This document shows positions 1 through 11,699 of a DNA stretch of 64,000 nucleotides, piece after piece. How positions within the stretch are numbered: the first letter of the stretch is position 1; each line of letters starts with the position of its first letter. Under the pieces are notes generated by a model. The model did not search any database. It worked only from the letters and a program-made list of their open reading frames with translations, and was not told where the DNA came from. Source of the stretch: Mactromeris polynyma (Eukaryota > Mollusca > Bivalvia > Venerida > Mactridae). A program made the translations under genes and the position numbers. The stretch covers positions 4,407,001 to 4,471,000 of the forward strand of contig JASFXZ010000035.1 in assembly GCA_032209605.1 (NCBI GenBank), written 5' to 3'.

Positions 1-239
1 AACGACGATATTGTCATCCAATGTGCCGGTTAAGGTATTTTGTCAACCTAACTAATATAATGCGCATCATTCATGTATGAAACGCTCAGATTCACACTTT
101 CAATTGATATGTACGCATCGAACTCAAAGCATGTTTTACAAATACGCAAACTGTGTATACGGGTTTGTGCATCCATCCTTTAGCATTGGCTGCACGTTTT
201 GTTTAGGTTTTTTTTGCTACACATCTGTGTTTACATTTA

Positions 240-440
240 AATTAAATTGCATATTTATATTAACAAGGAAGTTGAATTTTCCCATCCGTGAATTGTTTGT
301 GGGTTGATGATCAAAAGATACTCGAGAGAATTTGAATCATACACATTTCACAAGTGCATCGTATTGTTTTTTCTGTGGTTTTGTAGTAGGAATTTGAAAC
401 AAATTCGGATTAATAAGATCGCGTTGGTGAATTGTAACAG
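240..440 (+). promoter_or_regulatory. putative 5' leader exon and promoter-proximal block of gene A
   Basis: This block recurs ahead of most family members (near 6535-6720, 21770-21952, 23795-23969 and 50335-50527). It ends at a conserved donor, AACAG|GTAATA, at 440/441. The signal-peptide exon of gene A opens at an acceptor (1184-1185) only 14 bases before the ATG, so a noncoding leader exon must lie upstream; this block is the best candidate because its donor is preserved in the copies. The start of transcription cannot be placed and no TATA box was recognised. Confidence 0.45.
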
Positions 441-673
441 GTAATATTTCAGTAGAGTGTTATATTTATTGTCAACTGTTCTGATGTTTTATACAGCAAT
501 TATCAAATGGTTCTGTTTTCGTAATAAATTAAAATGGATGTGTTGAATTAAGAATGATATTATGGTACCTAGTATGCTTTTTACGCATATGGTAGCAAGT
601 CATCAGATAAACGGCATGTTTGCAGCTTAATCTAAAACTGGTATATACCCTACGCAATATGTACGTACAAGTA

Positions 674-933
674 AAATATTTATTATAGCGTCACCCCTAT
701 TCTAAGGGCCAGCCGTTTCTGACTTATGAGACACCTTCGTTCTGAGCACATTTACTTCCCGATTCGTTTCCTTTAATGCCAGGCACCGGACAGGTATGCG
801 CACGGAAACCATTATTTAACTAGCTGGCGGCTTACCAACCGGCCATATTAGAATGGACCTCTACCGAGATTCGAATCTTCGATCTCCCGCTCCAAAGCCT
901 GATGCCTTAACCATTCGGCTACGGGGAAAGTTT
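674..933 (-). mobile_element. tRNA-derived SINE, minus strand
   Basis: The minus strand at 926-855 reads as a tRNA-like head with an A box (GTAGCCGAATGGTTAAGGC) and a B box (GATTCGAATCTC). An AAGTA direct repeat flanks the element (669-673 and 934-938). An AT-rich tail lies at the left end, as expected for a minus-strand insertion. The same insertion is present at 6939-7189, while the C copy has the uninterrupted site near 16015-16020. No sensible anticodon arm folds, so it is a SINE head rather than a functional tRNA. Confidence 0.6.
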
Positions 934-1199
934 AAGTACCAGTACGACTTCTCCCATTCACTACACAAATTGCTAAATACATTTAGATCTTTGATAGATA
1001 TATAACCTCGTATTTTGTATAGGAACATGTTTACTAAATACGCCTGCATTATAGTTGTATACAGTATAGTATGTCATAAAATGTCATAATATTCAATAAA
1101 ACAATATTCAAATATGGTGGCGTACTATGCAATATATTATTGCATGTAGATCGTGTAAATTTGATTGTTGGTGTTTTTTTTCCAGACATTGCTACCGCT

Positions 1200-4100
1200 A
1201 TGGTCCGTTTCGGAATGCTTCTTGTATTCCTCGTCCACATGCATTCACGTAAGTTACATTTTTATATGTTTGTAAACAAAATGGAAATTGTCACACAAAG
1301 ACCAGGTTGCGGAGTGATAGTATAATATTGTTTGATAATGAGGGCATGCTTCGATATGTTATGCGGTTCGTGCGGAAACTTCTTGCATCAAAGGAAAATA
1401 TCCATGAATAATGCATAATTTGTATTTTTGGTTGACTATTAAAACGATAAAATATACAAACCTTCAATATTTACGTCCACTTTTCAGTTTCAACATGTTG
1501 TAGAGAAACGCTTGATGAAGTTTGGGGTATTTCATGCATGTATTGTGTTGGTAGTATATTGTATAAAGTATATATCCATGTACATTTTTGTATTATTGGT
1601 CGACTATAAAAAGCGATTAAATATTCAACATTTGCGTCCAGTAATCAGCTTCAACAATGTCGTGGAGGAACACTTGATGATGTGTTATGTATTGGATAAA
1701 ATGCTATTGTTATTTGTGTTTTGTATTAATATTCATGCATATGTATGCTTATCTTTAATATAAAAAGTAACTGTCTTGTGTATGTGGCGTTGCATGTAGT
1801 TACGTATTCGCTCTCTTTTATCATGTATAAATCAATACATATTGTATATGTAATAACATTTTTGAGATTAATATTTTTGGTCGGACACATTTATTGTAGC
1901 TAATTAAAATCACGATTGTAATGTTTTATGCATCAATTAAATATACAAAGGAGAGTGTTAAAAAATAAAGTACTGCTATTATGAATTGAACAAGGAATGT
2001 TAGATTATTAATGCAGTAACGTCGTATAATCTTATGAAGCGTTGACCAGATATAAAGTAGTAACGTTTTCTAAATAAAAAAAGACTACAAACTTCGAATA
2101 TTTGCGCTATATAGCTACATGTTCCACCCGCTTGTATATTTTAATATTTTTCCAACTTTAGCTTACTTTGGTTACAGTTACAAGTGCAATTTTACCAGAA
2201 TGTGAAAACTGTGGTTGCTGTGTAGATAAGAAGTGTAAAGGAAAAAGAGTTGAAGGTGGGTATAGGGATGAGGTTTGTACAGAAGGCTGTATTGACGGTT
2301 ACGGTGGACACAAGTGCTACAACAAATGTCCAAAAGATTGTGTAACATGCGAACAGGCTAAAACTATTAATTGTGCAACCTGTGCCGACGGACTATACTT
2401 ACATGCCAGCAGACGTTGTGTAGATTGTCCAGACAGATGTAAACAATGCACATCAGAAACAAAATGCCAGGAATGCAATTTCCCTTACAACAATGATGAC
2501 ACGACAACGGACTGTTCTTTATCATGTCCGAGAAATTGCTTGTGTGGAACTCCCGGTGTCTGCTCCTCGTGTAAAGATGGTTACTACAATCTGAAAAATG
2601 ACTGTCTTGATGCCTGTCTAGATACATGCAAAACATGTACAGATCAGACACATTGCCAGTCGTGCAAACCTTCTTATTCAGGTGATATGTGTTGCATACA
2701 AGAAGGCCATTGTCGTAAGTGTTTGTCAAGTACAGTTTGTGAGAAATGTGCTGGTGGTTATCATGGAGACAAATGTAACTTAACATGTCTAACAACATGC
2801 CAAATTGTGGAAGAGGAATCGCCGTGTAAACAAAGTAGTGGCATTTGTAAAAGCTGTGAAGACGGGTCCTATGGTGACTACTGTAGTACGAATTGCAGTA
2901 GGAATTGTTTACAGAATCGTTGTAACAAGGAAGATGGACATTGCACCGATGGTTGTGCTGGTAGTTATGAAGGCCCAAAATGCATGCAAGGTAAATATAA
3001 ATATTAGTTGATGTAATTATCTTTACATTAGTAGTATTCCGTTAATATTAATGTTAAACACACATTTGCTATAAATTAACTAGTATGTATATTAATATCA
3101 ATATCCATGAAACAAGCACATGCTCTAATAACATGTATCGTCAAATATTTTGTGAAATAGGAGGCCAAAAATGTGTTCAAGATTTACACCCTTTATTTAG
3201 TAGAATGACCTAACCAGTGTTCCTTTGTTAGCAACCAGTTCTTATATGTGCTTCCGGAAGAAATGACATTCAAATATTATGAATCACGGGTGGAGGGAAA
3301 CCAAACTTCGAAGTATTACCATGTATCTACAGTATAATTGGCAAAAAGAACATATTTCTCACCAGGGTACAAACATGTGCCCTCCATGTCAGCATACGGG
3401 GGATCTTCATACTAAGTTTAGTGAACCAGGGTGGCTAAATAAGAAACCAGGGCAACATTATACATTAATTATGAAAGTAAATTATTATAAATAATTATTG
3501 TCGAGCAGTTAATGACGCAAATAAAGCATACGACATCCTTAAAGGCAAGAATATACCTGGTAATATACGACCATTAATACATAAAACAATGTTGTATTAT
3601 CAATCGTAAAACCTATCATTTTATGCAGTGAAGAGTGAATCAGGCATGATTGGTGCTGCAGTCGGCGGTGGGCTAGCGAGTTTTGTGATTCTCATAGTCA
3701 TTGTGATTGTGGTTATAGTTGTGCTCCGAAGACGGTACGTATAAATCCGTGGCTCCATTTTCTTTCTCAGTGTTTCCCGTTCATTTACGTTACTTAATAC
3801 CACCGAACAGTTAATATTTTGTGCTTGTATAATTTTCTTTCACTATTGAAGTGCATATTTTCATTGAACATAATAATTTTAAAACGCGTACAACATCCAA
3901 ATACGCTATTGGTTTATTAACATGAAACAATTCAACCATTTACTTTCTACACAATTATATTACTGATGTTTGAATTTTTGTGTATACTTTCTCATCAAAT
4001 ATCATGAATAAAGTATGCGTCTATGATATTAGCATATAATAAAACGTACTAGATGTGCCTAATCACAATGTATAACAAAACATGTCGATATGACAGTATA

Positions 4101-4903
4101 CACATAATATGTTGAAATAAATATAGTAATTTGATGTAAAGACATTTTACATAATTATAAATATTAATTGTAGGAAAATGAAACAACTGCGAAAATTCCA
4201 AGAACCTGCAAATATTGCAACCTATGTAAACACGTTACAAACATCATCGACTGATGCAGTAGATATTTGTGTCATCAATGAGCAGATAGGTAGGGCCGCT
4301 TTTCCTATTTTTTTTTCAACATTTATTAATCAAACTAATTCTATATATTAAAAACTTTCTAATTGTTGCTTGTGATCGGTTATTTTGGTTATGTTGAATA
4401 TCCTAGTCAGTACTCGTACAACAGCACGCCCAAGTCCCTTGAATTTAACAAAAATGTATTCGACTAGCAGTTCAGTATTTTATCGTATAAAGGAATAAGA
4501 GAGACTACTAACAAAACGGAGAAACAATCAAAATCCTGACATCCAGATGGATTGCAATACTTCAAGTAAAATGTACTGGCTGTGTCCATGTTATTTTGAG
4601 CTTGTTGTATTGTTGCCGAAACTCTTGCATAGTTATGTTCTAGCTGTGTCGATGTTCGTTTTGAGATTATTGTACATATTCGGTAGTTCTTGTATATAAA
4701 TCATTTGTTTGTGTCATTAAGAATCAACAATATATTATAGAATATTAGGCACTTCTTGTAGATAAGAAATATTTTGCACTTGCTCTTAATAAATAATCAT
4801 CGTTTGTATTTGCTTTTCAGATCAGTCTGATTATGAAAGGCTTGACAAAAGGAATAACACAAGCAATGATGACTACGACCAAATTAAGTCCGTGAATCAA
4901 TGA
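1200..4903 (+). CDS. Gene A: EGF-like scavenger-type receptor with an ITAM tail (388 aa)
   Basis: Single-pass receptor resembling MEGF10/Draper-type proteins. Coding exons: 1200-1248, 2178-2990, 3629-3734, 4174-4289, 4821-4903; all boundaries are GT-AG and the phases agree (1, 1, 2, 1), giving an open frame to TGA at 4901-4903. The 16-residue first exon is a hydrophobic signal peptide. Exon 2 holds about 50 cysteines in EGF/furin-like repeats. Exon 3 encodes a Gly/Val/Ile-rich transmembrane helix followed by RRR. The last two exons encode about 65 cytoplasmic residues that include ATYVNTL and an ITAM, YERL-x10-YDQI. No phosphatase domain follows. Its transmembrane exon matches that of the phosphatase paralogues D and E rather than B and C. 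The ligand is unknown; a phagocytic or immune recognition role is inferred from the family. It appears intact. Confidence 0.8.
2178..2990 (+). CDS. Gene A exon 2: complete cysteine-rich ectodomain in one exon
   Basis: Open 813-base exon, phase 1 at both ends, bounded by GGTTACAG and G|GTAAAT. It begins at the signal cleavage region and ends just before the stalk and membrane helix. Cysteines are paired in short C-x2-C and C-x3-C steps typical of EGF/furin-like repeats (for example RCVDCPDRCKQC). D has an exon of identical length and very similar sequence; E's is 804 bases. Because both ends are in phase 1, the whole ectodomain is an exchangeable module. Confidence 0.85.
4821..4903 (+). CDS. 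Gene A last exon: ITAM and stop
   Basis: Acceptor TGCTTTTCAG ends at 4820. The exon encodes D-Q-S-D-YERL, ten intervening residues, YDQI, then K-S-V-N-Q and TGA. The two tyrosines (codons at 4832 and 4874) fit the ITAM consensus YxxL/I-x6-12-YxxL/I. In known receptors of this kind, Src-family kinases phosphorylate both tyrosines and Syk-type kinases dock. The same exon is readable in B (10231-10328) and C (18485-18558). Confidence 0.8.
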
Positions 4904-6535
4904 ATTAAAACATTTAAATAGCACCAGATTCGTCAGAACAAAACAACACATTATTAAGTTTCGGATGCTTAATATGTTAACATGCTCATGATTAAAACAG
5001 TTTTCATAGTGACATCTACAATTAACCACTGTGTTTATTGTATGACTAAATTAAGGCGGTGGATCAATTTATAAAATATACTTGACCTACACCAAATTCA
5101 GCTTATTTATCCATTGGATTAAGTTTTAACATGCTCTGATTTTTATAATTCTAAAACAATGTTTCTGTTTAACCAATGTGCTGAGTGTATGATTATTAAT
5201 AAGCCATATGCATAGTTTCATTAGAGGATGGATTGAACGGATGCGGGTAACACCACACATGCAAGACAATGCACCTCCCACACAGATGCTTGGGAAACAT
5301 AAGCACACAAAACACAAGGAGTTGAAATGGTCTAACGGCAAACACATATACGGATTGGGCTGTTTTTTTGTTGTAGATAAATACTTTCACTTACATACAA
5401 GTAGCCTCTACACATGCATGTGCATGTGTATTGGATTCATGATTCTTCAATATCTGACATTTTAATCATAGCATAATCTTGTCAGTGTTGATTAGTGTAG
5501 CAATACCACTGGACGAAGCCCGTTCAAAGAGAATATGTTTAGAAGGGCCCGATTCATTTAATAAAAAAAATTGGAACAGGAATGCCACAAACATCAACAG
5601 ACCAAACGAGAGGCCATTAGAAGTCGAATCAAAAGCAAAATAGATAACCAAATCATTATGAAAAACGTCTAACGTTTGAGGTTTCCTTCCTTTTTACAGA
5701 CCACTTAATAATTAGGACCTTTAGAACCAATGGTATAGAGGTTTTCTTTGTAATTTTCACTGTTGGTACATTGGCGAACACATACAGAAACCGAATTCCA
5801 ATTGTAAACCTGTAAATTTGGTATTTGTTCGTTAACACTACGTCTATCGTATTTTGCTAACATTTATTATTGTCGAAGTTGGACATATGTCCATTGAGCT
5901 TTGTAGTGTATGTAAAGTATAAAATTACGAAATGCAGTAGATAAAACGTTATCTGTATTCGAAGTATGTATTATTTCATTTGATGTTAATTTATTTCAAC
6001 ACGTTTTTTTCAAATCCTCTTCTGTACTACATATACTGTGGACTCTAGTTGGATGGAACTCGGTGGCGTCGAACAACCTGGATACCACAAACTGATAACC
6101 AAGACCCAATAAACCTCTGTATATATTCAATATTGCTCTACTACTGTTGGTTAGAACTACCCAGCTTCGAACGCTCGAAGAAATAACCAGGTCCCTTCAA
6201 TATTAGGTACTCATAAATCGAATCGTTAGGTTGAACAGTATATTTTGTCACTTCATATTTGGCTAAGCGCAATTGTGTTAAATTGCACTAAGAATAGATG
6301 TGCTAAAACATTCGTTTGCAGTTGTTTGCCGATAGATAAATGTACATCCGATTAAATTGTCAAACTTATAAAAGCATCATACCGTGAACATACATACCCG
6401 AGTAGAATGTGCAAAATAAAGTTAAGTCCTAAATATTTAATTTTGAGGAACGAAATCCGTCATTAGTATCCGGAGCAATGGTACATTGATTGGTCGAACG
6501 TTTAGTAAAGTGATTAGTTGGGTATTGCTATTGCA
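4904..6535. other. Spacer between A and B
   Basis: No coding exon was found. At 5221-5345 there is a copy of the dispersed repeat that includes ACACAGATGCTTGGGAAAC and is related to blocks at 10630, 18920 and 48148. At 6036-6195 lies a degenerate element beginning CTGTGGACTCTAGTTGGA that recurs at 21066 and 49637. At about 6440-6510 is a short block (CCGGAGCAATGGTACATTG) repeated near 21530, 23385, 46890 and 50090, which seems to mark the start of each duplication unit. Confidence 0.5.
6036..6195. repeat. Degenerate transposon-like repeat (copy 1 of 3)
   Basis: Begins CTGTGGACTCTAGTTGGA and contains GTCGAACA, CCTGGATA and CTTCGAACGCTCGAA motifs. Homologous stretches occur at 21066-21215 and 49637-49790, in equivalent positions of duplicated spacers. 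The opening resembles pogo/Tigger-type termini, but I cannot pair both ends here. Confidence 0.4.
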
Positions 6536-6720
6536 TTGGTGTTTATATTGGTATTAAATTTCAAATTAAAGTTAACAAGGAAGTTAAAATTTGCCATCCG
6601 TGAAATTACAAACAGATGCTCGAGTGAACTTGAAGCATACATATTTCACAAGAGCATAATGTTTTGTTGTAGGAATTTGAAACATATTCGGATCAATAAA
6701 GATCGCGTGAATTGTAACAG
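6535..6720 (+). promoter_or_regulatory. putative leader exon block of locus B
   Basis: Second copy of the conserved leader block, ending in GTAACAG|GTAATATT at 6720/6721. It includes the CATCCGTGAAATTACAAAC and CGGATCAATAAAGATCGCG stretches shared with the other copies. Its function is inferred from the conserved donor. Confidence 0.4.
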
Positions 6721-6938
6721 GTAATATTTCAGAGTGTTATATTCATTGTCAACTATTCTGATGTTTTATACATCAATTATCAAATGATTCTGTTTTCGTA
6801 ATCAATTACAATGGATGTGTTGAATTATGAATGATTTTATGCACTTTACGCATATTTTAGCAAGTCATCAGATAAACGGCATGTCTGCAGCTGAATCTAT
6901 AACTGGTATATTCCCTACGCAATATGTACGTACAAGTA

Positions 6939-7189
6939 AAAAGGTTTTTATTGAGTCAAAGGGCCAGCCGTTTCTAACTTATGAGACACCTTCTTTCTGA
7001 GAACATTTACTTCCCGATTCCTTTCCTTTAATGTCAGGCAACGGGCAAGTATGCACACGGAAACCATTATTTAACTAGCTGGCGGCTCACCAACCGGTCA
7101 TAATAGAACGGACCCCTACCGAGATTCGAAACTTCGATCTCCCGCTCCTAATGTGGATGTCTTAACCAGTCGGCCACACGTGAGGGATC
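6939..7189 (-). mobile_element. tRNA-derived SINE, minus strand (decayed copy of the 674-933 insertion)
   Basis: Same element at the same place in the duplicated spacer as 674-933, with a flanking AAGTA repeat (6934-6938 and 7190-7194). The tRNA-like head at about 7109-7192 is more mutated. Shared position means the insertion predates the A/B duplication but is absent from C. Confidence 0.5.
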
Positions 7190-7465
7190 AAGTACCAGTA
7201 CGACTTCTCCCATTCACCGCACAATTTGCTAAATACATTTAGATCTTTGATGGATATATCACCTCGTATCTTGTATATTAACATGTTTACTAAATACGCC
7301 TGTATTATAGTTGTATACAGTATAGTATGTCATACTATGTCATAATATTCCATAAAACAATCTTCAAATATGGTGGCGTACTACGCAATATACTATTGTT
7401 ATTTTAGACATGTAGATCGTGTAAATTTGATTGTTGGTAGGTTTTTTTCAGACATTGCTACCGCT

Positions 7466-10328
7466 ATGGTCCGTTCACCTTTCGGAATACTTCTTGTGTT
7501 CCTCGTCCAAAATGCATTTACGTAAGATACGTTTTTATATTTGTGTAAACAAAATGGAAATTGCCACACAAATACCAGGTTGCGGAGTGATAGAATAATA
7601 TTGTTTGATAATGCGGGCATGCTTCGATATGTTATACGGTTCGTGCGGAAACTTCTTGCATCAAAGGAAAATATCCACGAATAATGCATAATTTGTATTT
7701 TTAGTTGACTATAAAAACGATAAAATATACAAACCTTCCGTATTGACGTCCAGTTTTGAGTTTTAACATGTTGTAGAGAAACGCTTGACGAAGTTTGGGG
7801 TATTTCATGAATGTATTGTGTGGGTTGTATATTGTATTAAGTATATTTCCATGTATAATAGGGGAGTGCGATAAGCTTCTCGCTAATCGAGTGTCCATCT
7901 TTAATATAAATAATATTTGTTATTATGTATCAATTAAAAATGTAAGATAATTTGAGTAATTAATTCTCTGGGTGAACCTATTTTGTGATTATGCTTATTC
8001 AAACCAAGAATAGTAATGGTTAATGTTTTATACTGTTTATTAAGTTAGCAGAGGAGAATGTGTAAATGTATAGTACAGAATATTGAAATCATGAAGTTAA
8101 GTTTTTGTATTGAATGGGGAGTTAGGTGAATGATGACCAGTGCATTTATTACGCAGCATTGTCATCTCTCAGTAATAATTAATGCAGTAACGCCATCTAA
8201 CATTATTGAGCTTTGACCAGATATGAATTAGTAACGTTATGCAAATCAACGAAAGACAATGTACGTCGAATATTTGAGATATATAGCTTCCATCCGCTTG
8301 AATAGTTTAATATGTTTCCAACTTTCGCTTACATTAAATCAGTTTCAAGTGCAATTAAACCAGAATGTGAAGACTGTGGTTGCTGTGTACATACAAGAAT
8401 TGTGAAATGTGTGCCGACGGACAATATTTGCATACCACCAAACGTTGTGTAGATTGTCCATACAGATGTAAACAATGCACGTCAACAATAGAATGCCAGT
8501 AATGCAATTTCCCTTTCTACAATGATGATAAGACAACGGACCGTTCTTTATTATGTCCACACAATTGCTTGTGTGAAACTCTTGGAGTCTGCTCTGCATG
8601 TAAAGAAGGTTACTACAACCCAAGCAATGAATGTCTTGATTCCTGTCCATAAACATGCATGACCTGTACCGATAAGACACATTGCTAGTCATGCAAAGCT
8701 ACCTTTTCGGGTGATGTCTGTTGCGTACAAGATGGTCATTGTCTCAATTGTCTGTCAAGTATATGAGGATTGTGCTGCTGGTTATTATGGAGAGAATTGT
8801 AACTTACAAGTAACATGTCCAACAACATGCCATTATCTGGAACATAAATCGATGTGTGAAAAAAACAATGGTATTTGTAAAGGCTGTCACGAAGGGTCTT
8901 ATGGCGATTACTGTAATAAGAATTGCAGCGAAAAGTGTATCAAGAAGCGCTGTCACACGGGAAATGCATGTACACCAGATATCAAATCCTTATTCTCATT
9001 ACATGTAATATACCCATTCATTGAATCAAACTGCAAGATATTGATTCGTTCAAAGTTACGCATCCGTGTTTTTATTAACACACATAATAATTTGAAATAA
9101 TGTGAACTATCCTAAGTTTGTATCTGATCCCCAGTATTCCTCGACAGAACGACAGACACCGGTAGGTTGGTACTTCAACAGCCGTTTGTGTAGTCATAGT
9201 TTCTGTCGTAATTGTGCTTGCCGTTATCACTATCAGATGATGGTAAGATGGACAATTGTATACAAGCATAATTACAAGTGAGGCATTCATTTAATTTCTG
9301 TGACTATACTTTATCGAAAATCATATATAGTTAAAAAGCAAATAAAACGTTAAAAAGTTTACATCTCCAAACACAAACGATGAAATTGGACCATTTACAT
9401 TCTACATTATAATTACCAACGTTATTAATTTTGCTATATTTGGGTCAAATATATGTATTTAACTTATTAGCGTATAACCAAACGTATCAAATGTGATGTG
9501 AGCTGTGCACCTGATCACAACACGTGCGTTAGTATATACATCAAAAGTTATACTAAATATAGTAAATATGTTAGCTAAATAAGTAGTTGTGATTATTCTA
9601 CTTACCAGTGAATACATGTGAAAGTAATGTAATAACAACTGCGAAAACACCAAGAACCTGCAAATATTGCAACCTATGTAAACACGATGCAAACATCATC
9701 GACTGATGCAGTATATATTTGTGTCATCAATGAGCAGATAGGTACACCGCTTTTCCTAATTGTGTTTTAATATTTGATATTTTTTGTTGCTTGCGATCGG
9801 TTATTTTGGTTATGTTGAGTATTCTAGTCGGTACGTATACAAAAGTACGCACACCTCCTTTGAATTTAACATATATATTCGACTGTCAATTCAATGTTTT
9901 ATCGGATAATGTAGAGAGACTAATAACAAAACAGAGTAATAATCAAAGTCAAGACATTCAGATATATTACAATACTTATGTTCTAGCTGTGTTTCGAGTT
10001 TGTTGTATGTTTCACGTAGCTGATGTGTAGAAATGTATGCTTATGTACTTGCTGTGTCGATGTTAGTTTTGAAAACTTCTGAGTTTGTTGTATTTTTCCC
10101 GTAACTCTCGTATAGAAAGCTAATCTTTTGTGTCATTTATAAATCAACAATTTCTTATATAATAGCATGTACATCTTGCATAAACCTGCACTTACTTAAT
10201 GAATAATTATCGTTTGTATATGCTTTTCAGATCACCCTGATTATGAATGGCTGGACGAAAGGAATGCCACGAACAATGATGAGTACTACCAAATTAAGTC
10301 CGTGAATCAATCAAATGAAAGCAATTAA
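7466..10328 (+). pseudogene. Locus B: broken ITAM-type receptor
   Basis: Recognisable parts: signal exon 7466-7521, ectodomain remnant 8343 to about 8985, transmembrane exon 9135-9242, tail exon to 9741, ITAM exon 10231-10328. Breaks: the signal exon carries an extra base and ends in phase 2 instead of 1; the ectodomain has an internal deletion just after TGTGTACATAC and several in-frame stops (near 8500, 8650 and 8686); the transmembrane exon has a small deletion that shifts frame into a stop; the acceptor of the fourth exon near 9630 seems lost. The last exon is nevertheless clean: YEWL-x10-YYQI. Its transmembrane exon resembles that of C (RTTDT region), not that of A. Confidence 0.75.
10231..10328 (+). 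other. Locus B ITAM exon, still open
   Basis: Acceptor TGCTTTTCAG is kept. It reads D-H-P-D-YEWL, ten residues, YYQI, K-S-V-N-Q and then five further residues to TAA at 10326-10328. It is intact although the upstream exons of the locus are wrecked. Confidence 0.65.
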
Positions 10329-10625
10329 ATAGATGCAATATTCATAAGAACAAAATAGCAAATGACTCAGTTTCGGATGCTTGTGTTAACTTGCTCATGA
10401 TTTATAATTCCACACAAATACCCATCTGCATTTAAGCAATGTGTTTATCGTATGACCAAATTTAGGCGGTGGATCTATGGATTAAATGTCGACTAACACA
10501 AAATGCAGTTCATTTATCCATTGGATTAAGTTTTAAAATGCTCCTGATTATAATTATAAAACAATGCTTTATATTTAATCAATGTGTTTTTTGTTTGAAT
10601 ATTAATAAGCAATATACATGTAAAT

Positions 10626-10770
10626 AGTTTCATTAGAGGATCTATTGAAGTGATGTAGGGAACACCGCACACAAAAGACAATGCCTCTCCCAAATAGATG
10701 CTTTGGAAACATAAGAACACAAACCAAAAATAGTTGTAAATGTCTAATGGCAAACACCAATAGGGATTTG
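10626..10770. repeat. Copy of the dispersed short repeat
   Basis: Contains GGGAACACCGCACAC, CCTCTCCCAAATAGATGC and GGAAACATAAG, matching 5221-5345 and 18920-19020. The rest of 10329-11350 shows nothing recognisable beyond similarity to the other spacers. Confidence 0.45.
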
Positions 10771-11352
10771 GCGGGTTATATAGATAAATTGTAGATAAGT
10801 AATTGTACTTACATATATGTGGCATCTACGCGTGCATGTGCATCATACTATAATCATGTCGTTTTAGTGTTTATTGAAAATCTACATACACTGTGCGATA
10901 TTTAAGTATTATCATGCTCATTGTGTTTGTTCATGTTTGTTAACTTTATAGAAATTGATATAATAGTTCATATAGGACTATATCAATGAATATGCATCAT
11001 CAATAAAAGGAAAAATAGAGAGTTGCTTAATATTTGTCGAAGAAATGAATTTGACATATCTATACATTAAAACATCTTCCATTTTTATGACAGACTGGGC
11101 CACTTGCAAGTTTTCTCCATGCCTAGCATGATAACATTGTGTTTTATCTGTAATACATTGCAATTGTTCGTATTAAATATGATTTAACCGATGCTGCATT
11201 ACCACTAGACGAAGCCTGTTCAAAGACTATACGTTTAGATGGCCCGCTACATCTTTAAGCAATATTTAAATCATTCATGCAGGAAATGCCACAAACAACA
11301 AGAAATCGAATAATGATAATAAAGGGCTTTGTGGACAAACAAATAATTGCGT

Positions 11353-11515
11353 CTTAATTAACTTTATATAAGTTAAATTCACACGAAAATGATGTTAGGT
11401 CGCAGTGGTCTAGTGGTTTGCATAACGGACCGGCAATCCGTAGACCCGGGTTGGGATCCCGGTAGCGCCATTGACAGATTTTTGTGTTCCTCCATACATG
11501 ACTTTGTTTAAATAC
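11353..11515 (+). mobile_element. Short element with an internal tRNA-like promoter (plus strand)
   Basis: An A-box-like stretch (GGTCTAGTGGTTTGCATAA) and a B-box-like stretch lie in a tRNA-like segment at 11399-11470 whose anticodon arm would read GGC (Ala). The T loop is mutated and position 33 is C, so it is unlikely to be a working tRNA. The same element lies inverted at 20697-20870. Paralogous spacers near 19270 and 48095 read straight through, so this is an insertion. It is unusual in having about 45 AT-rich bases ahead of the tRNA-like part. Confidence 0.55.
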
Positions 11516-11699
11516 CATCGGCAGTCATGCATTTGCGAAAAGGCGACGAATATCAACGACGACTCACTTACAACTGATCAACTGATCTTACTGCAGTATC
11601 CTGATACAAAAATGAAATTTCCATTTTTTTTAAGAAATTGAACATTGTTATTGTTAATACAGTAAACAGTACAAACAAGTTGTTGTGGTAACCGACACG

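Noticed and set aside
855..926. Functional tRNA gene on the minus strand
   Set aside because: Boxes A and B are present, but no proper anticodon stem or acceptor stem pairs; the insertion has SINE-type flanks and a decayed paralogue.
2367..2978. Long antisense open frame (203 codons) opposite the ectodomain exon of A, with similar ones opposite D and E
   Set aside because: It mirrors the cysteine-rich exon: TGT/TGC codons give few stops on the other strand. There are no start context, splice sites or family features of its own.
2805..3011. Open frames in another + frame within the ectodomain exons of A, C, D and E
   Set aside because: These are by-products of biased cysteine codon use; the reading frame set by splice phases is the other one.
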